From the NCBI GenBank assembly GCA_030647125.1, contig JAUSKC010000014.1, positions 1-64,000 of the forward strand: 64,000 nt of DNA, in the 5' to 3' direction. The stretch comes from Nanobdellota archaeon. GTDB taxonomy: Archaea; Nanobdellota; Nanobdellia; Pacearchaeales; GW2011-AR1. Positions within the stretch are counted from its first letter, which is position 1, and the number at the start of each line of letters is the position of its first letter. Of the stretch, positions 7,224 through 15,086 are shown in pieces. The translations under genes were made by a program, and so were the position numbers. The notes beneath the pieces are model-generated. The model saw nothing but the letters and a program-made list of their open reading frames with translations. It did no database searches and had not been told where the DNA came from.

Positions 7224-7868
7224 ATGGTAGCCGAAATAAGCATTGAACATAAACTAAAGGATGCTCTTTCAAAATTGCGTTCAGATAGTAAAGAAAGAAA
7301 ATTTGATCAAACAATTGATTTAATTGTAAATCTCCAAAAATTTGATATAAGAAAGAATTCTATTAATTCTGTTGTTGGTATTCCTAATAAAATAAAAGAT
7401 AAAAAGATATGCGCTTTTCTCGACGTAAAAAATTCTTCAGTTGATACAATAACAAAGGAAGAGTTCAAGAAATATTCTGATAAAAAGACATTAAAGAACT
7501 TAGTTAAGAAATATGATTTTTTCATAGCTCAAGCGAGTGTCATGCCGGCAGTTGCGACTACATTTGGAAGATTTTTGGGACCTGCAGGAAAGATGCCGTC
7601 CCCTCAACTTGGGATTATAATGAATGCCGAGCCAAAGATAATTGAAGAAGTAAAGGGCAAAGTTAACAACAGCATTAAAGTCAGAACAAAAGATACCTCT
7701 TTCAAGACGGCAATAGGAAAATCAAGCATGAAAGACGAAGCAATTATAGAGAATATAATAGCAATTTATAATGCGATGATAAAGGAGCTTCCACGTGACA
7801 AAGAAAACATAAAGAATTTGGAGATTAAATTCACAATGAGTAAACCTATTAAAATACAAGTAAGATGA
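7224..7868 (+). CDS. rpl1: Ribosomal protein uL1
   Basis: L1 builds the mobile L1 stalk at the E site and in some archaea represses its own operon. From the chosen ATG the protein has 214 residues, matching the family, and shows DFFIAQASVMPAVATTFGRFLGPAGKMPSPQ, the conserved core. The frame stays open back to a TTG at 7143 and an ATG at 7185; I prefer 7224 because homologues begin there and an AGGAG lies about 13 nt upstream. The TATA near 7126 predicts a transcript start near 7152, leaving a leader of about 70 nt containing a hairpin. The stop overlaps the L10 start. Confidence 0.93.
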   Translation: MVAEISIEHKLKDALSKLRSDSKERKFDQTIDLIVNLQKFDIRKNSINSVVGIPNKIKDKKICAFLDVKNSSVDTITKEEFKKYSDKKTLKNLVKKYDFFIAQASVMPAVATTFGRFLGPAGKMPSPQLGIIMNAEPKIIEEVKGKVNNSIKVRTKDTSFKTAIGKSSMKDEAIIENIIAIYNAMIKELPRDKENIKNLEIKFTMSKPIKIQVR

Positions 7869-8674
7869 GATCAAAAAAATTAGTTGAGCAAATTCCGGAA
7901 GTTAAAATCAAGACAGTAGAAAATCTAAAAAACTTAATTAAGAAAGACAAAACAATATTAATAGCATCGATAAAAAATCTTCCAGCATCACAATACCAAG
8001 AAATTTCAAAAAAATTAAGAGGCAAGGCGGTTGTTAAAGTTCCAAAGAAGAATTTACTTCTTAGAGCTATTGAAGAATCAAAAGATAAAGAAGTCAAAAA
8101 ATTGGAGAGTAAAATTGAAGACAGCGTCGCTATTTTGTTCTCTGACATGGATGCTTTTGAACTTGCTTCCGAATTATTGCAAAATAAAATTGCAGCTAAA
8201 GCAAAGCCGGGACAAGAAGCCCCTGAAGATATTGAAGTTCAAGAAGGACCTACAGAATTGGTTCCAGGACCGGCTGTTTCAGAATTAGGGAATTTAGGAA
8301 TTGAAATTAAAATTGAAAAGGGAAAGATAAGCATTGCTAAAAATAAGATTATTGTAAAAAAAGGACAGAAAATAAGTGCTGCGGCTGCAGATGTTATGGC
8401 TAAATTAGATATCAAGCCATTTTCAATTGGATTTATTCCTTTAGCAGCTTATGATAAGATATCAGGAAAAATTTATACTTCAATGAATATTGATAAAGAA
8501 GGAACTATCACAAAACTGAAAAACGCTTACTCAAGAGCGTTGCCTTTTGCAGTTAACATTGGTTATGCAAACAAGCAAACAATTCCATTCTTGCTTGCTA
8601 AGGCATTAATGCATGCAAAAGCGCTTGAAAAGAATATTCACACTCCTGAAACATCTTCGGGGGAGGAAAAATAA
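7865..8674 (+). CDS. rpl10: Ribosomal protein uL10 (P0)
   Basis: L10 is the base of the stalk that carries L12 dimers and recruits translational GTPases. The 269-residue protein has the rRNA-binding N-terminal domain (LVEQIPEVKIKTVENLKNLIKK ... KVPKKNLLLRAIEES) and the archaeal insertion domain (GPTELVPGPAVSELGNLGIEIKIEKGKISI). The C-terminal helical region for L12 binding is shorter than in larger archaeal P0 proteins. ATGA overlap with L1 and immediate abutment with L12 indicate tight translational coupling. Confidence 0.96.
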   Translation: MRSKKLVEQIPEVKIKTVENLKNLIKKDKTILIASIKNLPASQYQEISKKLRGKAVVKVPKKNLLLRAIEESKDKEVKKLESKIEDSVAILFSDMDAFELASELLQNKIAAKAKPGQEAPEDIEVQEGPTELVPGPAVSELGNLGIEIKIEKGKISIAKNKIIVKKGQKISAAAADVMAKLDIKPFSIGFIPLAAYDKISGKIYTSMNIDKEGTITKLKNAYSRALPFAVNIGYANKQTIPFLLAKALMHAKALEKNIHTPETSSGEEK

Positions 8675-8965
8675 ATGGAAAACATATACGCTGCACTTTT
8701 GTTGCACAAAGCTGGTAAAGATATCAGCGAAGCAAATTTAATGAAGGTGTTAGCTGCCGCCGGCGCTGAGTCTGACGAATCACAAGTCAAATCTCTCGTC
8801 GTTAGTTTGAAGGGCGTAGATATAGAAAAGGAGTTAGAAAGTGCCACATTGGCCGCTGCTGCTCCAGCTAGTGGTGCTAGTGCATCAGCTACGAAGAAAG
8901 AAGAAGCGCCTAAAGAAGAGAAACATGAAGAGGCAGCAGAAGGTTTGAGTGCATTGTTCGGATAG
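8675..8965 (+). CDS. rpl12: Ribosomal protein P1/L12 (archaeal stalk protein)
   Basis: The 96-residue acidic stalk protein has the helical dimerisation domain (MENIYAALLLHKAGKDISEANLMKVL), an Ala/Gly/Ser hinge around residues 60-75, a charged Lys/Glu segment and the C-terminal GLSALFG that contacts elongation factors. It starts right after the L10 stop, with GGGGAGG about 9 nt upstream, a strong ribosome-binding site consistent with the multiple copies of L12 per ribosome. A T-rich tract follows the stop and probably ends the L1-L10-L12 message. Confidence 0.97.
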   Translation: MENIYAALLLHKAGKDISEANLMKVLAAAGAESDESQVKSLVVSLKGVDIEKELESATLAAAAPASGASASATKKEEAPKEEKHEEAAEGLSALFG

Positions 8966-9136
8966 ATTATTATTTTTATTTAAACAACGCCTCAAACCCT
9001 ACACTTTCTTAGCTCGCGCCCTGATTTTGATATTATTTCGAGCTCTTTAGTTTGTACAAGAGAATAGTACATTAAATTTATAATCAACATCACTCTAAGA
9101 AAATAATTCTAAATGATATAAAGAAGTGAATTAAAC

Positions 9137-11083
9137 ATGTTATGGAATTTGTATGAAGGTGAAAGGTTTCTTGCGCCGTTGAAATTCAGCAATGGAAAAA
9201 GCCAGGAAGACGTTATTAAAGAAATTCTAGATTTGATAGGAAAAGGAGAAAAGATAATTTTTGTTCATGGGGTCTGCGGAACTGGGAAAAGTGCAATTGC
9301 TTTAAACCTTGCACGAAAACTTGGAAAAAGCAGCGTGGTTGTTCCGGGGAAGAATCTACAGAATCAATACAAAAGGGACTATGAAGGTGGAAAATACCTC
9401 CTTAAAGACGATGGAAGTAAGTTAAAAATCTCAGTAATAACCGGCAGAAAGAATCATGAGTGCAGATTCTCTAAAGAAAATGAAAAAGGAATTCCCATAA
9501 TAAAAAAAGAAGTTGATTCTACACTTGGAATTTTTAAATTTTCAAAAGAAGAAAGGGAAGAAATGTTTAATAAAAAAAATGATGATAAGTCCGCTGACAG
9601 GTACGATTTACCGTGCAAAATTGAAATAAAAGAAAAGAATTTTAGGAAAATAAAAGAATATCTAAAGCTAAATTCTCACAATATAAATCCCACAAATTTT
9701 ATAACAATAAAAGATGTGAAACGCGCGCCGGTTGCCAGCATTTGCCCGTATTGGAGCCCGGTTGTTCCGGAAGAATTTGATTTGAAAAGTAAAATCTTTG
9801 AAGGTGCAAAGAAAAGAACTTACAAAGGATTAAATGGAATGAAGTTTACATTTTATGAAAGAAAAAAAGGATGTGGCTTTTACGGACAGTTTAATGATTA
9901 TATTGACTCGGATGTAATTGTATTCAATTCGCTGAAATACAAACTTGAGACAGCATTAAACAGAAAACCAGAAACAGAGGTTGAAATTATTGATGAGTGT
10001 GATGAATTTCTTGATAGCTTCTCAAATCAAAGAAGTTTAAATTTGGATAGATTGCAAAATTCATTAAATTATATTTATTCAAGTGAAGAAATTGTGGAAA
10101 AGATTACAGAATCAATTAACAAAATAGTAAAAGAAATAAAGAATGACAGAAGAATAGAAACAGCGCGAATTTCAGGGCAAATTATTCCATTAAAAGACAC
10201 AAAGATATCTGAATTGTTGGATCTGTTTTTGAAGTATCCTGAATTCCTTGCTGAAGTAGATGAAGAAAGTTATTTATTTGAAATCGAAGAGACAGCTAAG
10301 ATGTTCCAGGACTTTCTTGATGAAACATATGTTACATTTCATAAGCTGGAAAACAACTTAATTATTAGTTTGGTTACAACAAACTTAGCAAAAAAATTCA
10401 AAGAAATCGTGGACAAAAATAAGATTATTGTCTTAATGTCTGGCACAGTTCATTCTGAAGATGTTTTAAAGAATGTCTTCGGCCTTGATAATTTTAAAAT
10501 AATAGAGGCCGAAGTTGAGCAGCAAGGGCAAATAACAGTTCAAAGAACAGGTTTAGAATTTGACTGCAAGTATGATAATTTCTTCAATGGAAAGAATTCT
10601 CGGGTAGGATATTTGAAAGCATTGGACAAAAGCTTAGAAATTGCAAAGAAACCGGTTTTGGTTCATGTTAATGCTTTTACTGATTTGCCGTCCGAAAAAG
10701 AAACAGAGGAATTAAAATTAGGAAACTTAATTTCGCGGGAGAAATTACAAGAGATACAAAATGAAGACAAAGAAAGTTCGATGATTAAGAAATTTAAGAA
10801 TGAGGAGATTGATATTTTATTTTCAACACGAAGTTCCCGTGGTATAGACTTTCCGGGAGAGCAATGCAACAGCATTGTGTTTACAAAATATCCCAATCCA
10901 AATGTAAAAGATGCTTTCTGGAAAATCTTAAGCCAGACAAAACCGCAACATTACTGGGCATTTTACAAGGATAAAGCGAAAAGAGAATTGTATCAAAGAA
11001 TTTATAGAGGATTACGTTTTAAGGAAGATCATGTTTTTGTTTTAAGCCCTGACGAAAGGGTCTTGAAAGAATTTGATAATTAA
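9137..11083 (+). CDS. XPD/DinG-like superfamily 2 helicase with widely spaced cysteines
   Basis: Predicted ATP-dependent 5'-3' DNA helicase. The 648-residue protein has Walker A GVCGTGKS at 45-52, the Walker B box DECD at 286-289, SGTV near the domain 2 border and the C-terminal motif STRSSRGIDFPGEQCNSIVFTKYP. Four cysteines at 109, 160, 203 and 246 lie between the ATPase motifs where XPD and DinG carry a 4Fe-4S cluster, but their spacing is much wider than in XPD. It has its own TATA box near 9079 and overlaps the convergent membrane-protein gene by four bases. Confidence 0.85.
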   Translation: MLWNLYEGERFLAPLKFSNGKSQEDVIKEILDLIGKGEKIIFVHGVCGTGKSAIALNLARKLGKSSVVVPGKNLQNQYKRDYEGGKYLLKDDGSKLKISVITGRKNHECRFSKENEKGIPIIKKEVDSTLGIFKFSKEEREEMFNKKNDDKSADRYDLPCKIEIKEKNFRKIKEYLKLNSHNINPTNFITIKDVKRAPVASICPYWSPVVPEEFDLKSKIFEGAKKRTYKGLNGMKFTFYERKKGCGFYGQFNDYIDSDVIVFNSLKYKLETALNRKPETEVEIIDECDEFLDSFSNQRSLNLDRLQNSLNYIYSSEEIVEKITESINKIVKEIKNDRRIETARISGQIIPLKDTKISELLDLFLKYPEFLAEVDEESYLFEIEETAKMFQDFLDETYVTFHKLENNLIISLVTTNLAKKFKEIVDKNKIIVLMSGTVHSEDVLKNVFGLDNFKIIEAEVEQQGQITVQRTGLEFDCKYDNFFNGKNSRVGYLKALDKSLEIAKKPVLVHVNAFTDLPSEKETEELKLGNLISREKLQEIQNEDKESSMIKKFKNEEIDILFSTRSSRGIDFPGEQCNSIVFTKYPNPNVKDAFWKILSQTKPQHYWAFYKDKAKRELYQRIYRGLRFKEDHVFVLSPDERVLKEFDN

Positions 11084-11934
11084 TGCATTTTCAACGGCTT
11101 TTCTTTGCTATGCTTTCGCTTTTTGTACCATCGATAAGCAAAGTAAAGCACAACAATTGATAAAATTCCATATATAAAAGACATATATGAAAAATTTGAT
11201 TGACCTGTTGGAACTTGGCGGGAGAAAAGTTTTGAATTAAAATCTAAATTGACCTCGTAAGTTCTCCTTACATTATTTATATCATTATATTGAAGTATGA
11301 CTTTTATAGGGCCGTCTTTTAAGTCAGCGTTGAAAACAACTTGATCATTGTCATTTACATCTAAAGAACCAATAATCTGATAATTAGTTCCGTAAGTTAC
11401 GGCAGTATCTTGAGCAGGTATTTCAATAGTCAAAGCGTCTACATTGTTCTTCCCAACATTTAATATTTGAAGTGTAAGTCGTTTAGTATCAAAAGAATAA
11501 TCTGCAATTTTTACATCAAATTCATTAAGAGGATTTTTTACTTCTATAGGAAAGTCGGTGCTACGAATACCTTGAGAAGAGGAATATTGAACAGTTACGT
11601 TATTTATTCCATCTAAAGCAGAGTTATCAACTCTTAAGGTATAAGGAATTAACCAGTGATCTTTGTAATCCTTAACGTAAGTTCCAGATTTTATAGCGCT
11701 TGAAGAAGGTACACTAGGATCAAGGTAAAATGGATAACTCGGATTTAATTGGAAATTTATTATTCCGCAACTGGTGTCGGCAACTCCACTCAAACCAAAA
11801 ACAACTTTGACATACTCTCCTGGAACAGCAGGATAAGGATCCTGATTAACTATGTACGGCTGCAAAGTGCAAATTGCAGAAGTTAAAGGCAACAAAAGTG
11901 CAGCAAACAAAAATAATATTAATTTCTTTTCCAT
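11080..11934 (-). CDS. Secreted, membrane-anchored beta-rich surface protein
   Basis: Function unknown. The 284-residue protein has an N-terminal signal peptide (KLILFLFAALLLPLTSA), a body of predicted beta strands with potential N-glycosylation sequons such as NVT and NFS, and a C-terminal transmembrane helix (SFIYGILSIVVLYFAYRWY) followed by a basic cytoplasmic tail. This layout is common for archaeal envelope proteins with Ig-like/CARDB-type domains. Two cysteines may form a disulphide. A TTTTTAAA box 26 nt before the ATG supports the start. It could be a substrate of the AglB glycosylation system encoded further on. Confidence 0.75.
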   Translation of the reverse strand: MEKKLILFLFAALLLPLTSAICTLQPYIVNQDPYPAVPGEYVKVVFGLSGVADTSCGIINFQLNPSYPFYLDPSVPSSSAIKSGTYVKDYKDHWLIPYTLRVDNSALDGINNVTVQYSSSQGIRSTDFPIEVKNPLNEFDVKIADYSFDTKRLTLQILNVGKNNVDALTIEIPAQDTAVTYGTNYQIIGSLDVNDNDQVVFNADLKDGPIKVILQYNDINNVRRTYEVNLDFNSKLFSRQVPTGQSNFSYMSFIYGILSIVVLYFAYRWYKKRKHSKEKPLKMH

Positions 11935-11977
11935 ATTTGATAAAATGAGTTTATGTTTTTAAATTTATTGAAAAATG

Positions 11978-12021
11978 AAACCTAAAGGTTCGATTCAAAA
12001 AAACGCCCGCGCCAGGAATCG
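11978..12021. repeat. 44-bp direct repeat, copy 1 (partial tRNA-Ser 3' end)
   Basis: An exact copy of the 44 bp at 12068-12111. The last 18 bp equal the 3' end of the tRNA-Ser gene on the minus strand (acceptor strand and part of the T arm); the rest is its downstream flank. The match stops abruptly inside the T loop, after which the sequence is unrelated. Duplication of a tRNA 3' end plus flank is what site-specific integration or a failed tandem duplication leaves. Confidence 0.85.
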
Positions 12022-12067
12022 GGCCTCACTCTGTTCGACCTACCAAAAATTGTTTGAAATTTTTGCT

Positions 12068-12111
12068 AAACCTAAAGGTTCGATTCAAAAAAACGCCCGC
12101 GCCAGGAATCG
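12068..12111. repeat. 44-bp direct repeat, copy 2 (overlaps the tRNA-Ser 3' end)
   Basis: Second copy of the direct repeat, lying over the real 3' end of tRNA-Ser. It also contains AGGTTCGATTC at 12076-12086, an exact inverted copy of the tRNA T-arm segment at 12106-12116, so the tRNA flank itself carries an opposite-strand echo of the T loop. Confidence 0.85.
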
Positions 12112-12174
12112 AACCTGGGTGCCATAAAGGCCCTGGGCTCAAACCAGGTGCAATACCATTCTGCGCACGCGGGC
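12094..12174 (-). tRNA. tRNA-Ser(UGA)
   Basis: Folds as a class II tRNA: acceptor stem GCCCGCG/CGCGGGC (7 bp), D arm with A14, G15 and GG of the loop in place, anticodon stem CCUGG/CCAGG with loop UUUGAGC (anticodon UGA, reading UCA), variable arm GCC-UUUAU-GGC, and T arm CCAGG-UUCGAUU-CCUGG. The discriminator base is G, as expected for serine. CCA is not encoded. Only one nucleotide (U8) joins the acceptor and D stems in the best fold, one fewer than usual. A leucine reading was considered and excluded by the anticodon register and the discriminator. Confidence 0.9.
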
Positions 12175-12221
12175 ATAAAAAAGTTAGAACAAATTTAGTT
12201 TTAAAGTTTTCCTAGAAGACG

Positions 12222-12245
12222 AAAACAAACAAGTTTGTTTTAAAG
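12222..12245. repeat. Hairpin element, copy 1; probable terminator of the minus-strand gene
   Basis: Nine-base arms AAAACAAAC and GTTTGTTTT around a two-base centre form a near-perfect palindrome just past the stop of the 93-residue minus-strand gene, with T residues at the end of the arm on either strand, so it can act as a terminator. The 24-nt unit recurs with a single base deletion at 18876-18898. Confidence 0.55.
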
Positions 12246-12259
12246 TTTGTTATATACTT

Positions 12260-12541
12260 CTAGTCGAAATCAAAAATCCTTTTCCACCACGGCTTTCTTG
12301 GTTTTACATCTGCATAAATTTTATTGTCATTTTCGTCATATACTTCATGTTTTATCGTCGGTTTTTCTTTATTCTCTTTAATACTATCAATTTCTTTGGA
12401 CGCCTGCGCTAAAGCCAGGTCCACTATAGAACGGGCGTAACCCTGTTTAATCAAAGTCCACCTTAAAGAATCCGCAGAGTATCCTTTCTTGATATTTTTC
12501 TTAAAATATTCAACTAATCTGTTTCTTGTCTCTGATCCCAT
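12260..12541 (-). CDS. Small helical protein with UBA-like N-terminus, unknown function
   Basis: Function unknown. The 93-residue protein has two to three predicted N-terminal helices (RLVEYFKKNIKKGYSADSLRWTLIKQGYARSIVDLALAQASKEI), a pattern resembling the UBA-like or 'SAM/UBA' helical hairpins often found in short DPANN proteins, where an aromatic 'G-Y-S' turn is followed by 'L-x-x-x-G-Y'. The C-terminus is charged and ends with a Trp/aromatic tail (PWWKRIFDFD). A TTTAAAAA box 26 nt upstream supports the start and an independent, leaderless message. Confidence 0.7.
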   Translation of the reverse strand: MGSETRNRLVEYFKKNIKKGYSADSLRWTLIKQGYARSIVDLALAQASKEIDSIKENKEKPTIKHEVYDENDNKIYADVKPRKPWWKRIFDFD

Positions 12542-12579
12542 AAAAATAGATATTAATGAAATTTAAAAAGATATTCGTG

Positions 12580-13626
12580 TTATTTTGGATTGATTACCGG
12601 CCCTTCAATAAAGACGCCAGAAACCTTTTTCTTTCTGTAAATTTCAAGAATTATTAATAAATAAGAAATTATCAACGGTCCTAAAATAAGTCCCATAACT
12701 CCAAACATGAACAAACCGCCGACCATGCTTATAAGTATGACCCATGAATTCATACTTGTTTTTTGTGAAACAATTGCCGGCCTCAAAATGTGTTCAATTA
12801 TCCAGGAGGCTATTCCAAAGAAGACAATTCCTCCTGCTGCAATATTGCTTCCGCCAACTATAAGGAATACGACTACTGGAATCCATATTAACCCAGTTCC
12901 AATTATAGGTAGAACACCAGCAATAATTGTCAAGAAGGTTAAGAAAAGAGGATTTGGAACTCTAAATATAAAATATCCTACACCAATGATAAAACCTTGC
13001 AATATACCAAGGATAATCTGCCCGTAAATAACAGAACTAGTTATACCGCTTGAGTATTCAAATAATCTTTTCTCAATATCTTTTGAAAAAGGCAACAAAC
13101 TCTTTATATAATCAACCATTTCTTCCTTATCTCTCAAGACAAAAAAGAAAGTAAAAAATACGACGGTAAGTTGCAAAGCAAAGGAGGGAAAATTAAGTAT
13201 AACACTAGTTAAAGAATTTACTAAATCATTTGCTGTTTTTGCTATAAATGAATGCAAAGTAGCGCTGACTTGATTTGTAAAAGATTCAGATGAAAATATC
13301 TTCGGAAAGATAATCTTCAGAGGAGTTATAAAATCAGTTTGCTGCGCAGCGACGTAGATTTTTATTGATTGGGAGATAAGAACTGGCACCAAAAACCAAA
13401 GAGTTAACACAATCAATAAAACCAAGATTGTAGAAATTAAACTTGCAGAAATATTTGGGGATTTTGTTGTCTTGAGAGTAAAATTATAAATCGGGGAAAA
13501 GATATACGCCAAAATTATTCCCAAAACAATTGACATTAAAATTGGCTTAATCAAAAAGAACGCGAGAACTCCTAGAATAATTAAAATCGCCGTCGTCATA
13601 ATCTTATTAATATATTGGTCATCCAT
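12580..13626 (-). CDS. PerM/AI-2E-exporter family (UPF0118) membrane protein
   Basis: A 348-residue polytopic membrane protein with the family arrangement: paired N-terminal helices (ILIILGVLAFFLIKPILMSIVLGIILAYIFSP), a central soluble segment (QQTDFITPLKIIFPKIF...), then five or so C-terminal helices including PNPLFLTFLTIIAGVLPIIGTGLIWIPV, the most conserved family motif. Members have been linked to AI-2 export or Na+/H+ transport in bacteria; the archaeal substrate is unknown. A TATA-like TTTATAAA 26 nt upstream of the ATG predicts a leaderless message, divergent from the next gene. Confidence 0.9.
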   Translation of the reverse strand: MDDQYINKIMTTAILIILGVLAFFLIKPILMSIVLGIILAYIFSPIYNFTLKTTKSPNISASLISTILVLLIVLTLWFLVPVLISQSIKIYVAAQQTDFITPLKIIFPKIFSSESFTNQVSATLHSFIAKTANDLVNSLTSVILNFPSFALQLTVVFFTFFFVLRDKEEMVDYIKSLLPFSKDIEKRLFEYSSGITSSVIYGQIILGILQGFIIGVGYFIFRVPNPLFLTFLTIIAGVLPIIGTGLIWIPVVVFLIVGGSNIAAGGIVFFGIASWIIEHILRPAIVSQKTSMNSWVILISMVGGLFMFGVMGLILGPLIISYLLIILEIYRKKKVSGVFIEGPVINPK

Positions 13627-13709
13627 GCTATTTGTATGCAGTTTAAATTTATAAACCTTGATATTTTGTTTTTGAAAAAGTTTAAAAGCTGCTGCGAATT
13701 TTCTTTCGG

Positions 13710-14423
13710 ATGAATTTTATAAAAAAAGTCGCCGATAAAATCTTTGATGAGAATGTTCATGCACAATTTGTTAAATTTAGTAAGGGCGAATTTAGAAATC
13801 GCGCGGTGATAAAGGCGCGTTGCGTGAAAGGAAAATACACAATTAATACGTCGGCAGAGTTTGCAAATGAACTTGTTAGAGATGTCGCTGAAAAGGTTGG
13901 CGATGCACGTGTTCAAATTACAGGCGCAATTGTTTCAACTTCTGACTTAAAGGGAAAAATTGATTTTAAAGAGATAAAACAATTTCAAGGAGTCAAACGA
14001 TATTTGATCGAAAAGGAAATGTCTGGAAAAGAAATTGTAAATTTAATAAAAGAATTTCCAAAGGCATTTTTTGCTTTGTCTTTCAAAACGCATGATGGTC
14101 TGACAGAATTGAAGATAAAACCAAAGGCGCCAAAGTCGGGCAAACCTGGAAGCAAAGGGGAAGAAGCGCCAAATCCAGATTTTTGCAAATTAATTACCAA
14201 TGATGAAAAGCTTGGGAAAAGTTTTGTTTTAGAAAGGCCGGAATTCAAGGAAGCTGTAATAAACCATACTTTCTTTGTTGAAGATATAGTTGTTCCTGAA
14301 GAAATGAAAAAAGAAAAGGACTTTGCTAAAGTAAGAGAACTTGCAAAAAGAAAAGGAAAAATTGCGCGTATTGCTAAAATCGACGGGCAAGAGATTAAAA
14401 GTGAATTGGAATTTGAGGCCTAG
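13710..14423 (+). CDS. 237-residue soluble protein, unknown function
   Basis: Not recognised. It is a soluble, Lys/Glu-rich protein with two apparent parts: an N-terminal alpha/beta region (FVKFSKGEFRNRAVIKARCVKGKYTINTSAEFANELVRDVAEKVG, then a segment resembling a second copy of the same fold starting ALSFKTHDGLTELKIKPKAPKSGKPG) and a C-terminal domain (SFVLERPEFKEAVINHTFFVEDIVVPEEMKKEK). The repeated 'F-x-x-G/R + K-I/V-K-x-K/R' strands hint at nucleic acid binding. TTTAAAA about 26 nt upstream supports the start. It is divergent from the PerM-like gene and overlaps the next convergent gene by four bases. Confidence 0.7.
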   Translation: MNFIKKVADKIFDENVHAQFVKFSKGEFRNRAVIKARCVKGKYTINTSAEFANELVRDVAEKVGDARVQITGAIVSTSDLKGKIDFKEIKQFQGVKRYLIEKEMSGKEIVNLIKEFPKAFFALSFKTHDGLTELKIKPKAPKSGKPGSKGEEAPNPDFCKLITNDEKLGKSFVLERPEFKEAVINHTFFVEDIVVPEEMKKEKDFAKVRELAKRKGKIARIAKIDGQEIKSELEFEA

Positions 14424-14704
14424 CGAAGACCCACTCTACATCTTTCTTCAAGATATTTTTTATTTGATTTTCTCATACTTACACCCCAACACGGAGAGTG
14501 ATGAACTGCATTTCTAGCACGATCACCACCATGTGAATTAGGTTTGTAACCTGCATCTCCCCATTTTCTCTTCATTATTGATGATGCAAGCTTAATGTGA
14601 TACTTCTCGTAAAACATTTCTATTGCTAATGATATAGAATTTGAAGAAAGAGAGTATAATTCTAAAGCGTAAGCATTTTGTTCAGGTGAAAATGGTGCTG
14701 GCAT
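14420..14704 (-). CDS. Small putative HTH protein, unknown function
   Basis: Not recognised. The 94-residue protein has predicted helices QNAYALELYSLSSNSISLAIEMFYEKYHIKLASSIMKRKWGDAGYKP, a spacing typical of a helix-turn-helix resembling phage or transposon DNA-binding modules (NSISLAIEMF...LASSIMKRKWGDAGYKP). The C-terminal third is basic with His/Cys residues. A TATA box (TTTATAAA) 26 nt before the ATG supports a leaderless transcript. It lies with another small orphan gene between conserved genes, so this pair may be a recent insertion. Confidence 0.6.
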   Translation of the reverse strand: MPAPFSPEQNAYALELYSLSSNSISLAIEMFYEKYHIKLASSIMKRKWGDAGYKPNSHGGDRARNAVHHSPCWGVSMRKSNKKYLEERCRVGLR

Positions 14705-14744
14705 AAAAAAACATTCAATGTTCTATTTATAAATATTGTGATAA

Positions 14745-14951
14745 TTATTTAACTTTTGTAAGACGTTTTGCTAGATAAGAATTAGATCTTATCTCTGCAT
14801 CAAGAGGAGAATGATCTCCAAAAGAGTATCTTACTTGAGAATAAGGCCTTCCACTTCGCATCTCAAGTTCCAAATCAATTAATGCCTGATTTCGAGTCAT
14901 ATCTAAAGGGCCAATAACTTTATCAGCATCAATAATTCTTCTTGAAACCAT
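14745..14951 (-). CDS. 68-residue orphan protein
   Basis: Not recognised. A short polar protein (MVSRRIIDADKVIGPLDMTR...) with no membrane segment or cysteine motif. Evidence for a real gene is positional: a TATATAAG-type box is centred 26 nt before the ATG, the same geometry as for confirmed genes in this window, and the next gene on this strand has its own box. It could be part of a two-gene insertion ahead of the ribosomal operon. Confidence 0.5.
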   Translation of the reverse strand: MVSRRIIDADKVIGPLDMTRNQALIDLELEMRSGRPYSQVRYSFGDHSPLDAEIRSNSYLAKRLTKVK

Positions 14952-15086
14952 AAATTGTTTAGGATTGTGAAATATATAAGTTTATTCAAAAAAGAGTTGC
15001 AGATTTCATCCCACAACGTTTAAAAACCTATTTTTTCTAAACATTTTGTTCCAGGAAAGATAAAATGATATCCGCATTAATTAGAT

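Noticed and set aside
8984-9060. Possible C/D-box or other small RNA in the GC-richer stretch after L12
   Set aside because: A CTGA and a 6-bp inverted AGCTCG/CGAGCT exist, but no correctly placed C box or stable fold was found.
12094-12174. Reading the class II tRNA as tRNA-Leu(GAG)
   Set aside because: Only the register with anticodon UGA gives a 5-bp anticodon stem, and the discriminator is G as in serine, not A.
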